A stretch of DNA of 64,000 nucleotides from Hordeum vulgare subsp. vulgare (GCF_904849725.1 NC_058518.1:212920741-212984740), one strand, 5' to 3'; numbered from the stretch's first letter, positions 20,365 to 32,409 are shown. Notes: generated by a model from the sequence alone, not told the origin. Numbers and translations: made by a program.

Positions 20365-21010
20365 TTAGCATACATTTTACCACCTGATCCATTTCCTCTT
20401 GGTAAAAAGGCTCATTCAATACATCCAGCGCCTGAACAGGCTTAATTAGATTAGGCAGATCAAAGCCCATGACAATTCCTTTGGCAGTGCCCATGCGACC
20501 TTTATAAGAAGACCACAATATTCCTTCCATTTGGCTATGCTCAGAGATCACTGTGCCATTAGCCAAGGTCAAGTTTGCAATTGAATTCCTTCTATGTCTT
20601 TCAAAAGCCATGGCATGAAAGAACTTAGTATTCTCTTCCCCCACTTTAATGGATCTGACAATACACCTCTTTTTCCAGTATAAGAATTCCAGATGTAGAA
20701 GTTGCTCCAGATGTGATTTAACAATCTTTCTGAAGTTAAATTACTGCCTAAAGAGGGTTCTAATTTCCTCCATCCTGTCAATCCATTCAATCACCTTTCT
20801 ACACTTATCAATAGCATTTTTCATCATTGAAATTCCCAACTTCCATCTCTTCGGATCATATCTCGGGTTTTTAAGTTTATGTGCCAATACTACTGCAGGT
20901 TGGGCCTTGTGAGAAGGCTAACTCCAAGATTTGGCTACACAGTCCAAGAAGCCCTCCAACTTAGTCCAATAGTTTTCAAACCTAAAGATGTTGTTTTGGG
21001 AATAGTGGTG
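20264..21010 (-). pseudogene. LINE ORF2, linker between endonuclease and reverse transcriptase
   Basis: Frames 20264-20644 and 20569-20790 include GEENTKFFHAMAFERHRRN and DKAPGQDGFNGLFLNKCW, standard features at the entry to plant L1 reverse transcriptases. On the minus strand near 20940-20990, NIFRFENYW marks the region just after the endonuclease, directly left of the LTR insertion. Confidence 0.75.
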
Positions 21011-21015
21011 GTTAT
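21011..21015. repeat. Target-site duplication GTTAT (left)
   Basis: Matches GTTAT at 22791-22795. Removing 21016-22790 and one copy rejoins LINE coding sequence (PCVVVI..IPK). Confidence 0.75.
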
Positions 21016-22790
21016 TCATACGTCTCCAACGTATCTACTTTTCCAAACTATTTTGCCCTTGTTTTGGACTATAATTTGCATGATTTGAATGGAACTAACC
21101 TGGGCTGACGCTGTTTTCAGCAGAATTGCCTTGGTGTTATTTTTGTGCAGAAATCAAAGTTCTCCAAACGTCCTGAAAATTTACGGGGAGCAGTTCTGGA
21201 AAATATCAAAAATATACGCGCCAAGTTCCACCTCAGGGGGTGGGCCAGTGGGCCACAAGCCCCTGCTCCGCCACCACCCCCCCTGGTGGCGGTCGGCAGA
21301 CTTGTGGGGGCCACAGGCACCTGCCGCCCCCAACTCCAGCTCTATAAGTTGTCTTTCGTCCCAGAAAAAAATAAAAAGAGAGAAGTTTTCGTCGCGTTTT
21401 CGATACGGAGGCGCCGCCACCACCTGTTCTTCATCTCGAGGGCAGATCTGGAGTCCGTCTTGGGCTCCAGAGAGGGGAAATCGTTGCCATCGTCATCATC
21501 AACCTTCTTCCCTCTCCAATTTCATGAAGCTCTTCGTCGTTCGTGAGTAATCTATTCATAGGCTCGCTGGGCGGTGATGAGTAGGATGATATCTATCATG
21601 TAATCAAGTTAGTTTTGATGGGGATTGATCCCTAGTATCCTCTATGTTCTGAGATTTGATGTTGCTACTACTTTGCCATGCTTAATGCTTGTCACTCGGG
21701 CCCGAGTGCCATGATTTCAGATCTGAAATTATTATGTTGTGACCAATATATGTGTGTTTTAGATCCGATCTTGCAAGTTGTAGTTACCTACTATGTGTTA
21801 TGATCCGGCAACCCTGGAGTGACAATAACCGGAACCCCTCCCGATGATGACCATAGTTTGAGGAGTTCATGTGTTCACCAAGTGCTAATGCGTTGGTCCG
21901 GTTCTTTATTAAAAGGAGAACATTAATATCCCGTAGTTTCCTTTTGGACCCCGCTGCCATGGGAGGGATGGACAATAGATGTCATGCAAGTTCTTTTCCC
22001 TAAGCACGTATGACGACACACGGAATGCATGCCTACATCACATTGACGAACGGGAGCTAGCCACTTATCTCTCCGTGTTATAGCTGTTGCATGATGAATA
22101 TCATCCAAAGAAATCACCGACCCATTTCCTACGAGTTTGTCCTACTGCTATTGTTACTTGTCTTGCTCTGCTGCTGCTATTACTGTTGCTACTGCTGTTA
22201 CTTGTCTTGCTCTGCTGTTGCTACTACTGTTGCTACTGTTGTTACTTGTATTGCTCTGCTGCTATTGTTGCTACTACTGTCCCTTGTTACTGTCACTTAC
22301 TACTGTTGTCACTACTGTTGTTCCTTTCCACTGCTATTGCTCGTTACACTATTGCTACCTGTTACACTGTTGGTTCACCTACCGTTGACGGGAATTGACA
22401 ACTTCCGTCAACGCAGCAACGAAGGCGCCATTGATACAATCGTTAGGAATAGTCTGCCGTCAACAGATCGTTTCTGACACCGTTGTTATCATATTACTTT
22501 GCTGTTACTACTGTGCTTGCAGATACTAATCTTTCAGGTGTGGTTGAATCTGACAAATTCAGCTGCTAATACTTGAGAGTATACTCTCACCTCCTGACGT
22601 GCAAACCAACAAATTGGGTCGAATACTCTACCCTTGAAAACTGCTGCGAACCCACGCGCTGGTGGGCCTTCAACAACATTCTTCTAGTTTCGTTACCGGG
22701 GAGTGCTATCAGCATTCTTCTGGTGCTGTTGCAGGAGAAGGTTCATTGTCATAAGCATTCGTCTATCTAACGCCAGAGATTGCGCAATCA
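21016..22790 (+). mobile_element. LTR insertion (TGATACGTCTCC family) within the LINE
   Basis: Begins TCATACGTCTCC (canonical TG changed to TC) and follows the same sequence as the solo LTR at 44806-46210 for most of its length. The last ~100 bp differ: it contains CGTTACCGGGGAGTGCTATC and CTGTTGCAGGAGAAGG, which look like mutated primer-binding-site and leader sequence, and ends GCGCAATCA. It is flanked by GTTAT duplications. It is therefore either a single LTR of a variant family or an LTR plus a short leader. No coding capacity; frames here are composition effects. Confidence 0.7.
22141..22290. repeat. 44-bp minisatellite inside the LTR
   Basis: TTACTTGTCTTGCTCTGCTG recurs at about 22154, 22198 and 22242 (period 44), with a CTGTTGCTACTG-rich remainder. 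The solo LTR at 44806 has a much shorter version (45955-46030). The Leu/Cys-rich open frames here are by-products. Confidence 0.75.
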
Positions 22791-22795
22791 GTTAT
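22791..22795. repeat. Target-site duplication GTTAT (right)
   Basis: Second copy of 21011-21015. Confidence 0.75.
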
Positions 22796-23398
22796 CACAA
22801 CCACACAAGGAACATGATCACAGGCAGTTCTTGCCAAAGGAAAAACTTCTGTGAGAGGATAACATGTGACCCAATTGGTGGATGTAAAAAACCAGTAGAG
22901 CTGTTCTAACAGAGGATTGTCTTGCATATTGGACCAGGTATAAGACCTGCCTTTAATTGGTAATTCAAGTAAACCCGAATGCCCAATGGTTTCATTAAAA
23001 ATGAACATATCATTCATGTCCCCACCTCGAAGATTTATATTATCATGCGATCTAATGAAGTTAAATTCCCCCGGCAATAGTCAATTCTCCTCAAAAGAAA
23101 TTTGTAGATTAAACAACCAATCAACAAAGCTGTCTCTAAATTCCCCCTGACAAGGTCCATAAACATTAACTAGGGTCCAAACATCTGCACTCATTTTGGA
23201 AGAGAATTTAATGACCATCCCAAATGATTGTACCTCAACTAAATCACCATGAAGAACTGCAGAATTCCAAACCACCAAAAGATCCCTAGAGGCTCCTTGT
23301 GAAGGGGCATAAGCAAAATTATCAAACTGCTTTGGGAAAAAATATCGAATCTCCTTGAGCGTATAAGATGCACATTTTATTTCCTGGAAACAAGCCAC
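22796..23398 (-). pseudogene. LINE apurinic/apyrimidinic-type endonuclease remnant
   Basis: Two frames (23081-23398 and 22763-23077) give CFQEIKC, SQGASRDLLVVWNS, NVYGPCQGEFRDSFV, NFIRSHDN, LPIKGRSYTWSNMQDNPLLEQL and ACDHVPCVV in order, the full L1 endonuclease series. This enzyme nicks genomic DNA to start integration. The domain is split by a frameshift/stop at 23078-23081. The usual Asp of L-D-W-F is Tyr (22895-22897), which should remove activity. The catalytic His of the last motif is still present. Confidence 0.85.
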
Positions 23399-23718
23399 CT
23401 CACATTGACTCTCCTCCTATTTCTGTCGTACCGCTCTCTGCCTAGCTGGTGAATTCAAACCTCTAACATTCTAGCAGAGAACGTTCCAATTTATATGATA
23501 GGTACTACCCATTAATAACCAGATATAGTAACATCCATTGGCATGTTACATAGCAACTAGATAAACGCAAACACATCAAAAGATAACATGTCTTGTTACA
23601 GTACTGACATACAGACTTACAACACACCAAAATAAAACATAAGTCTAGGTAACATAAACTAAGCAAATAGATAATGGCAAACTTATGGGCGCGCCAAACC
23701 CACTAAGGGAAGATGAGA
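23399..23718. other. LINE spacer between ORF1 and endonuclease
   Basis: No protein motif recognised except a decayed start of ORF2; several stops in all minus frames. Confidence 0.5.
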
Positions 23719-24292
23719 CTAATCATCAGAAACCGCATCATGCTTCGTCGTAGGGGCAGCCATAAGCTGCTCCACCGAAAGCTTGTCATCTTGAATTCCA
23801 GGATCTTGGCCAATCCATGGGGGTGGAACTGGAGGAAAATCGTTCCATCCCAAAGAAGGGTATGGAGGGAGTACAAAATTGTGATGCTCAGGAAATGGTT
23901 CACCTAGCAATGGGTATGGATTGCCATCGATTGGCATTGGGTCCTCATCCTCAAGCATCGGAGATGCAAAGTTTTCCCCCAAGATGTAATAGGGTATAGT
24001 AAATGAAACCCTTGCTCCTCCTCTATTAGCATAATCACTGAAAACTACATCCCTAGGAACAATAATATCCTCAGGGAATGATGAAAAAAATGCTCCTGGC
24101 CAGGTATGGATCATAATTAACCCAATAGTGAAACTTGCCAAAACTATTATCCGCACCACGCAGGTGTTCAGTCGTGCAAAAATCCAATGTCACTCCTAAG
24201 AACATTAAGCAACCGTCACGAAAAACCCGAGCCTCTCTAAAACCCATTCTCTCATCATGCTTCATAAACCGAACAAATATGTCATCCCCCAT
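23719..24292 (-). pseudogene. LINE ORF1 (gag-like) fragment
   Basis: Two overlapping minus frames (24071-24292, 23719-24159). The first reads DDIFVRFMKHDERMGFREARVFRDGCLMFLG; the second reads VPRDVVFSDYANRGGARVSFTIPYYILGENF and DEDPMPIDGNPYPLLG. These phrases are typical of ORF1 proteins of Triticeae LINEs, which bind the RNA. A frameshift near 24071-24159 separates the parts. The true start is missing, cut by the copia LTR. Confidence 0.75.
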
Positions 24293-24301
24293 CGCTACAG
24301 G

Positions 24302-26026
24302 TGTTGGGTAACGTAGTAGTAATTCAAAAAAGTTCCTAAGTCATACCAAGATATATCTAGGAGAAACCAGCAACGAGAGAGGTTGTAGAGCATCTTCATA
24401 CCTTTGAAGATTGCTAAGAAGCGTTACTATAAACGCGGTTGATGGATTCATACTCGTAGCGATTCAGATTGCGGAAGATTCTGATCTAAGCGCCGAACAA
24501 CGGCGCCTCCGTGTTCAACACACATGCAGCCTGGTGACGTCTCCTTCACCTTGATCGAGCAAGGAGAGGGGATAAGTTGAGGGAGAGCTCTGGCAGCACG
24601 ATGGCATGGTGATGGTGGAGCTGCGTGGTACACTGGCAGGGCTTCGCCAAGCGCTACGGAGGAGGAGGAGGAGGAAGAGTAGGGCTGCACCGAGGGAGGA
24701 AGAAAACTTGTGTGTTTGCAGCCCCAAACCCTTGGGTATATATAGGAAGAAAAGGAGGAGGAGGGTCGGCCACCCTAGGGTTTCCCCTAGGTGGTGCGAC
24801 GGCCAAGGAGGGGCGGTGTCGAGGGTTGAGGTGGCTTGCCTCCCAAGTTTGGAGGTGGGCCACCATCGCCCTAGGGTTCCCAGCCATAGGCGCCCTTGGG
24901 CCTTTGTTCGGCCGAGCCAGCCTACCTAGGTGGCTAGCTCCCACCTTATTTCGGCCCATGTGGCCCTCCAGGGCTGGTGGCCCCCTCGGTGGGCCTCTGA
25001 TACCCATTTCGGTGATCCCGGTACAATACTGATCTACCTCAAAACCTCTCCGATGACCGAAACTCGACTTCCTATATATAAATCTTTACCTCCAGACCAT
25101 TCCGGAGCTCCTCGTGATGTTCGAGATCTCATCTGGACTCCGAACAACTTTCGGTAACCACATACTATTCCCATTACAACTCTAGCATCATCGAACCTTA
25201 AGTGTGTAGACACTGCGGGTTCAGGATTCATGCAGACATGACCGAGACACCTCTCCGGTCAATAACTAACATTGGGATCTGGATATCCATGTTGGCTCCC
25301 ACATGTTCCACGATGTCGGGGATTCAATCAATCCAGTATGCAATTCCCTTTGTCTATCGATATATAACTTGCCCAAGATTCGATCGTCGATATCCCTATA
25401 CCTTGTTCAATATCGTTACCGTCAAGTCTCTTTACTCGTTTCGTAACACATCATCCCATGGCTAACTCCTTAGTCACACTTAGCTCATTACAATGATGCA
25501 CTACCGAGTGGGCCCAGAGATACCTCTCCGTCACACGGAGTGACAAATCCCAGTCTCGATTCGTACCAACCCAACAAATACTTTCGAAGATACCTGTAGT
25601 GGACCTTTATAATCACCCAGTTACATTGTGACGTTTGATACACCCAAAGAACTCCTACGGTGTCCGGGTGTTACACAATATCATGGTCTAAGGAAATGAT
25701 ACTTGACATTACAAAAGCTCTAGCACACGAACTATACGATCTTGTGCTATGCTTAGGATTGGGTGTTTTTCATCACATCATTCTCCTAATGATGTGATCC
25801 CGTTATCAATGACATCCAATGTCCATGATCGGGAAACCATGACCATCTATTGATCAATGAGCTAGTCAACTAGAGGCTCACTAGGGACATGTTGTGGCCT
25901 ATATATTCACATATGTATTACGGTTTCCGGTTAATACATTTATAGCATGAATAATAGACAATTATCATGAACAAGGAAATATAATAATAACCACTTTATT
26001 ATTGCCTCTAGGGTATATTTCCAATA
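24302..26026 (-). repeat. 3' LTR of the truncated BARE/Angela-like element
   Basis: Plus-strand ends TGTTGGGTAACG and TATTTCCAATA (canonical CCAACA with one change). It is 1725 bp, a normal length, and similar to the LTR pair at 52399 and 59450. TATA box at 24737-24744. Confidence 0.88.
24737..24744 (-). promoter_or_regulatory. TATA box of the copia LTR
   Basis: TATATATA in the same relative position as in the other copia LTRs of the window. Confidence 0.6.
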
Positions 26027-26041
26027 GTCTCCCACTTGCAC
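26027..26041 (-). other. Polypurine tract of the truncated copia element
   Basis: Minus strand GTGCAAGTGGGAGAC directly before the 3' LTR; identical to the one at 54168-54182. Confidence 0.85.
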
Positions 26042-26125
26042 TAGAGTCAATAATCTAGTTACATTGTGATGACTGAAACACGCATAGAGTTCTGGTGGTG
26101 ATCATGTTTCGCTCGTGGAAGAGGT

Positions 26126-26645
26126 TTACGGATCTGCAACATTCATATCCTTGTGTACTTTGCAAATATCTATATCTCCCTCCTGGATGTATCCATGAAT
26201 GGAGTTGAAGCGACACTTGATGTGCTTGGTCTTCTTGTGAAACCTGGGCTCCTTGGCAATGGCAATAGCTCGAGTGTTGTCCCTGAAGAGAGTCATGGGG
26301 CCCAACGCACTATGAATTAATCCTAGGTCGGTGATGAACTCCTTCATCCAGGCTCCTTCCTATGCTGCTTCTGAAGCAGCTATGTACTCCACTTCACATG
26401 TAGATGCCGCCGCGACGCTTTGCTTGCAACTGCACCAGCCGACTGCCCCACCATTCAAGATATACATGTATCCAGTTTGTGACTTGGAGTCATCCGGATC
26501 TGTGTTGAAGCTAGCATCGATGTAACCCTTTACGTCGAGCTCTTCGGCACCTCCATAAACGAGAAACGTATCTTTAGTCCTTTTCACGTACTTAAGGATA
26601 TTCTTGACCGTTGTCCAGGGATATACTCCTGGATCACTTTGGTAC
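26126..26645 (-). pseudogene. Copia RNase H remnant
   Basis: Minus-strand frames read FLVYGGAEELDVKGYIDASF, SDDSKSQTGY-like DPDDSKSQTGYMYILNGGAV, ASTCEVEYIAASEAA and EPRFHKKTKHIKCRFNSI, in order. This is the C-terminal end of a BARE/Angela polyprotein, where RNase H removes RNA from the hybrid. A frame break lies near 26347-26360, and everything upstream (reverse transcriptase and before) is gone. Confidence 0.88.
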
Positions 26646-26647
26646 CT

Positions 26648-29200
26648 GTAACACCCTCTGTTTAGCTATCCAGACTAATTAACTTATTTCACAAATTAGG
26701 ACCAATTAAATTTTTTGTGAATGCTTGTGATGTTTGAAGTGACTATTGTTTGCTTGTTTGCTTATGTGCTTGTGTTTTATTCTCATTAATTCCTGTTACT
26801 CTCCAGACTCACCTACCTAGCCCCAAACTCCTGCCTAATGATCATGCCATGTGTTTAGGATCAAAAACTATTTTGACCAAATAATATTTTCACCAAAAAG
26901 AATTTCCTTGAATTAAGCTTTCCAATCCCCTGAGATGGGATTTGTACAGCAAGTCCACAAATTAGGGAAATTGTTTTGCACCAATTACTTTATTCAAAAA
27001 CCATTATCAAAATGACTTCCCAAAACCACAATATTATTATTTTAAAGGTTATTTTAGTGTTTTATTAAAAGCCTTCCTGTGAGGCTAGAAATGGTCTCTT
27101 ATGAAGGAAAGTTACTTTTATTGCTTTCAAAATATTCAAGAAAATTTAGGGAAACTCGGTAGACATATTCCATATATATGAGTTTCAACATATGGTTATG
27201 TTCAAAATATTGAGCAACCCCTTCAAAACCCATCCTGCCTATTTCAAGCTTTTGGAATATTTCTATAAGAAATATCCTCAATAAATTCCAGTAAAATTCC
27301 AGCATGTCACCAATGATATGTTTGATGATCTTGCCAAGTATCATCTCATTCCAAGTTGAATTACTTCCCTAATAGTTCTAAAACCCTATATGTCCAGATC
27401 CAAATTTGAGAAAATCCACATTGTCAAATATCTCCAAATGTGCTCATATTTGGTAGACAAGTTCTTACACTCCAATAATGCATACACACCAAGTGGTGCA
27501 TAAAGGATAATAGAAGAACTTGTCCCAAGTCCCTCAAAACCCACTCTGTAGATTTTGGACTTTGGGAAACTTTACGTTATAAAGTTTCTCCAATTGACCC
27601 CAAACTTTTTGGGCATGCTTTAATGCTCAAATAATGCCCCCACACCAAATATGAGATTTGTGGGAATTGATTTGAATATCTTTGTATGTAGAAGGCCATT
27701 TCTGCCCATTTCATGGCTTTTCCAAGTCTACATTGGAAACCTTGTCCTCCAAATCCCAAAATTGGTGTACAAGCCTATTTTCATCCATCATTTGGTCCTG
27801 TTAAGTTTCATATCCATTGAAGTCCTTATGGTTGCCCTGCCACTCATCAAACACCTTGTGTGCACACACTAAAGTGGCTACTTTGACCCGTTCCACTTTA
27901 ACCCTTGAGCTCAACTTTCTACCACACCTTCATATAGTTACGTTTCACCTCCAGTAACATTTCATTGGCCACTAGTCAATTATTGGAGAGAGGCTCCATG
28001 TAACTACTTCTCATTTTAACCCTTGGATCACCATTTTTACCCTCTTGCCCCACTTCTGCTTATGCCAAAGCCCCCATCTCTTTCCATAGCCCCCCTAGCA
28101 TCCCAAGTCATCATTTCCAGCCAAGAGATGGCATGCTCAATTGGAGAAGATGAGCAGCACATCTACAACTAGATTTCTGGCTGAAATGTAGCTTTGTACA
28201 ACAAGTACTAGCTACCCTCCCTTGCTTGAGCTGAAACCTTACAGTGGTGTAGTCCTTCCATACCAGATGCTGCTAGACATGGTTTCACACCAAGACTTCC
28301 CCTCTGAAAACCACTTTTGCCAGCCCCTAGTTTCGTGTTGCTAACTTAATCAGAGTCCAAACCTATTCAAACCAGATTCACTAGCTACCAAACTCCGGAG
28401 TCATCCTCCTGCATGTATGCCCTAGCTGTGGGACATCCTTGACTGGTCAAAATGCTACTTTAGGCATAAGTGGCCATGGTGACAACCTTTTGGGCATGTA
28501 GAACTGGTGCTCTTCACCTTAACCTTGCCCCACAGCCTGAACCTAGTAGCCAAACCTTGTCTCAGCTTGTCAAAGACCCTCCTTTTGACCGTTCCAAGCA
28601 TTTTCATCCACCAGCTAGCCTCCAAACTTGTTTTGTGGTGCGTGGCGTCCATGCACAGAGAGCTCCAGAGAGCTCCCGAGCTCTCTCTTCCTCTCCCGCT
28701 CTTATTCCCTCTCTCCCCGACCCTCTATTGTTCTTGCATATATCCCCCTCTCCCTTGGGATCCTCCTGAGCAGCTCTCCTCCTCCCGAGCTCTCTCCCCT
28801 CCTCCATGGACGTCTATGGTCGAAGCTCTTCCGCCTGGGAGCAGCTCCGGATCAAGCAACCAAGGCTCCCCCCTCTCCCCTGGGGTCTCCGGTGAACCCT
28901 CCTCGTCGTCGGGCATCCCTCTCAGTGCCCCATCTCCTCCCTAGGCGCCGCACGCCCGAGGCCCGTGAAGGCCGGCTACCTCCCTCATGGCCTCCCCAAC
29001 CGGCGCCGCTGCAGCCCCTCCCCACCGGCGCACAGGGCCTGGTCGGGCGCGACGCGGCCACCCGAGCTCGCCGGTGTGTCGGGCCTCGCCGTAGGTGGCC
29101 AGAGGAGTGCTACTTCAACAAAAGACCTTCCAACGGCGCCAGAAATAGGTGTGTCGACGGCACCACGAATCCTTCTGCTACGGCTACGCCTTAAGGGACT
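26648..29200 (+). mobile_element. LTR fragment of an unidentified gypsy-type element
   Basis: Starts TGTAACACCC at 26648, interrupting the copia element; GTACC (26643-26647) is the possible target copy. It reads as an LTR: AT-rich first part, a TATA-like GCATATATCC near 28732, then a GC-rich leader-like zone with overlapping open frames (28470-29264) on both strands. No end (..CA plus primer site) is seen, and around 29200 it passes into a different LTR family. The junction is approximate. The GC-rich frames are not convincing genes. Confidence 0.5.
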
Positions 29201-29944
29201 TCCTAGGAAAATATGCAAAGGATTTCCATGTGGCCTTGGAGCCTTGCGTTGGTGTTCCCTCTAAGCGGAAAGGGTGATGTAGCGTAGCAGTGGTAAGTAT
29301 TTCCCTCAGTTTGAGAACCAAGGTATCGATCTAGTGAAGGAGTATCTCAAGTTCCTGCACAAACACAAAAAGCTTGCTCCCAACGCTATGAAGGGGTTGT
29401 CAATCCCTTATAGATTGTTCGCCAAGTGAGAACTGGAAGCAACAAAGTAACAAAGCAAAGTAAAAGCGAAAGTGGAAACGATAGATGTGAATAGACCCGG
29501 GGGGCGTAGTGTTTACTAGTGGCTTCTCTCACGAAAGCAAGTAGACGGTGGGTGAACAAATTACTGTCGAGCAATTGATAGAACCGCGCAAAGTGGTGAC
29601 GTCATCTATGGCAATGATTATATCTATAGGCATCACGTCCAAAACAAGTAGATCGATACTTTCTGCATATACTACTATTACTCCACACGTTGATCGCTAT
29701 CCAGCATGCATCTACTGTATTAAGTCCAAAAGAACAGAGTAACGCCTTAAGCAAGATGGCATGATGTAGATGAACTATCTCATATCTACGACAGAGCCCA
29801 CCTTGTTACCCTTGATGGCAACTACACGATGTGTGCCTTGCTGCCCCTACTGTCACTGGGAAAGGTCACCACACGGTAAGAACCCAAAACCAAGCACTTC
29901 TCCCATTGCAAGAATCATAGATCTAGTTGGCCAAACAAAACCCA

Positions 29945-30028
29945 AGACTCGGAGAGACTTACAATGATATCAAATCATGCATATAAGAAATCAGCAAAGA
30001 CTCGGAGAGACTTACAATGATATCAAAT
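29945..30028. repeat. 31-bp direct repeat, 53-bp spacing
   Basis: The 31-bp phrase beginning AGACTCGGAGAGACTTACAA occurs at 29945-29975 and 29998-30028 without a difference, inside the LTR. Looks like a recent tandem duplication. Confidence 0.85.
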
Positions 30029-30742
30029 ATATATCATAGATAATCTGATCACAAATCCACAATTCATCGGATCTCGACAAACACACCGCCAAAGAAGATT
30101 ACGTCGGATAGATCTCCATGAAGATCATGGAGAACTTTGTATTGAAGATCCAAGAGAGAGAAGAAGCCATCTACCTACTAACTACGGACCCGTAGGTCTG
30201 AAGTGAACTACTCACGAGTCATTGGAGGGGCAATGATGTTGATGTAAAAGCCCTCCAACTCCAAAGTCCCCTCCGACAGGGCACCGGGAAGGGTCTCCAG
30301 ATGAGATCTCGCGGAAACGGAAGCTTGCGGCGGCGGAAAAGTATTTTCGTGGTCCCTTTATTTTTTCTGTATTTTAGGGAATATATTGGCGCAGGATCTA
30401 GGTCAGGGGGGCGCCAGGGAGGCCACAAGCCTGCCCACCGCTGCCCCCCTGGTGGTGGATAGGGGGCTTATGGGCTCCATGTAGCCCTTCTGGCTTGGCC
30501 CACAAGCCCCTGATCTTCTTTCGATCGGGAAAAAATCATTTCGGGGATTTTATTCCGTTTGGAGTCCGTTCCAAAATCAGATCTGAAAAGAGCCAAAAAC
30601 ACAGAAAAAACAGGAACTGGCACTTGGCACTGAATTACTAAGTTAGCCCCAAAAAAGATATAAAAGGTACATAAAACATCCAAAGATGACAAGATAACAG
30701 CATGAAACCATCAAAAATTATAGATACGTTTGAGACGTATCA

Positions 30743-30757
30743 AGCATCCCCAAGCTT
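30743..30757 (-). other. Polypurine tract
   Basis: AAGCTTGGGGATGCT on the minus strand, directly upstream of the LTR start TGATACG. Confidence 0.7.
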
Positions 30758-32409
30758 AACTCCTACTCGTCCTCGAGTAGGGAAGTGATAAAGAATGAAT
30801 TTTTGATGCTTTCATGCTACCTAGCATAGATGTCCTTTGTAACTCCTCTTATGTGACGTGAATGTTCAGATCCATTAGATTCAAAACAATAGTTTGCTAT
30901 TGACGTGGAAACAATAATAATTCAAGCAAACTAGCAAGGTAATCATGAACTTTCAAAATAACAAGGCCAAAGGAAAGTTATCCCTAGAAAAGCATATAGT
31001 CTGGCTATGCTCTATCATCATTGCACAACGAATTTAAATCATGCACACCCCCAGTATTGGCCAAGTAATTTTTTCACACCTTTACTTTCTCAAACCTTTT
31101 CAACTCTCACGCAATACATGAGCGTGAGCCATGGTTTTAGCACTATAGATGTTGTGGAGTGTGGTGGAGGTTGCAAGACAAAACAAGGAGAAGATGGTCA
31201 CATTAACTAGGCATATCAATGAGTTGTGGAGATGCTCATCAATAGATATCAATGTGAATGAGTAGGGATTGCCATACAAATGATGCACTAGAGCTAAGAG
31301 TATGTGAAAGCTCTTAAAGAAAACTAGTGGGTGCGCATCCAACTTGCTTGCTCACGAAGACCTAAGGAAATTTTGAGGAAGCCTATCATTGGAATATACA
31401 AGCCAAGTTATATAATGAAAATTTCCCACTAGCTATATGGTGGTGACAAAACGAGAGACTCTCAATCATGAAGATCATGGTGCTTAATATGCACAAGTGT
31501 GGAAAAAGTGGTAGCATTGTCCCTTCTCTCTTTTTCTCTCATTTGTTTTTTGGTGGGATCTTTGGCCTCTTTTTTATTTTATTTATTTTGGTGGGCTTCT
31601 TTGGCCTCTTTTATTTCCTCACATGAGACAATGCTCCATCAATGATGATCATCACACTTTCAACTCAAAACTCATAGCAACGATGACTCTATATGGAATG
31701 CCTTCGGTAGTGTACCGTGGCAATGATCTAGCATGGCATAGACATTAATAGAAACATCATGCTATCTATCTTACGATCATGCAATGGCAATGTAGACGTG
31801 ATGGCACATGTCATGGTGGTAGTTGCATGGCAATATATCTCGGAATGACTTTGAAAAATCCATAGTAGGTAGGTATGGTGGCTGTTTTGAGGGAGGCTAA
31901 TGGTGGGTTTTGTGCACGTGTGAAAGTTGCACAGCACTAAGAAGATAGTGATGGTGGAAGGTGAAAGTGCATCTAAACCATGGACTCAACATTAGTCATG
32001 AAGAACTCATATACTTGTTGCAAAAGTTTTATTAGTAATCGAAACAAAGCATTCAACGCATACTCCTAGGGGAAGGGTTGGTAGGTATAAACCATCGCGT
32101 GATCCTGACCGCCACGCAAAGGATGACAATCAATAGACTAATCATGCTCAGATTTCATCACATAGCGGTTCACCATACGTGCATGCAATCACTAACTTCA
32201 ACACAAGTATTTCTAGATCCACAACACCTTACTAGCATGACTTCAATATTACCAAAACCACAACTCAAAACTAATTGAGATGAATCAAACTTCTCTAACT
32301 ATTCAATGCACATGAAGGTGGAAGTTTTCGTATCCCTTTGGATAACTACCCCTTTTGACACCAATTTCAAAGCATAGATCAACTACCAAGCCACGCACCG
32401 CTGTGCTCT
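30758..32409. other. 3' internal non-coding region
   Basis: AT-rich, with a repeated phrase (TTTGGCCTCTTTTTTATTT / TTTGGCCTCTTTTATTTCC at 31561-31615). No protein motif; the short frames at 31007, 31728 and 32078 are not treated as genes. Confidence 0.5.

Larger units (their letters stand above)
17951..24301 (-). mobile_element. L1-type LINE, minus strand, split by an LTR insertion
   Basis: The 3' end lies at the left: on the minus strand a poly(A) of eight A (17951-17958) follows an AATAAA-type signal near 18009-18016. Going right, the order is zf-RVT remnant, reverse transcriptase, endonuclease and ORF1, the standard L1 order. Positions 21016-22790 are a later LTR insertion. The 5' end is missing: ORF1 runs up to the copia LTR at 24302. 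Many stops and frameshifts mean it cannot move by itself. The expected target duplication of the LINE could not be found because its right border is lost. Confidence 0.85.
24302..26647 (-). mobile_element. BARE/Angela-like copia element, 3' end only
   Basis: A 3' LTR (24302-26026), a polypurine tract and the RNase H end of pol, all on the minus strand, cut off at about 26645 where a different LTR starts (TGTAACACCC). ACAGG (24297-24301) would be its left target copy; the other side is lost. Confidence 0.85.

Noticed and set aside
22087..22477. Leu/Cys-rich frames resembling membrane proteins
   Set aside because: Direct result of the CTG/TTG/TAC minisatellite in all three frames.
28470..29264. 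Several frames up to 188 codons
   Set aside because: Overlap on both strands in a GC-rich LTR leader; no protein motif.
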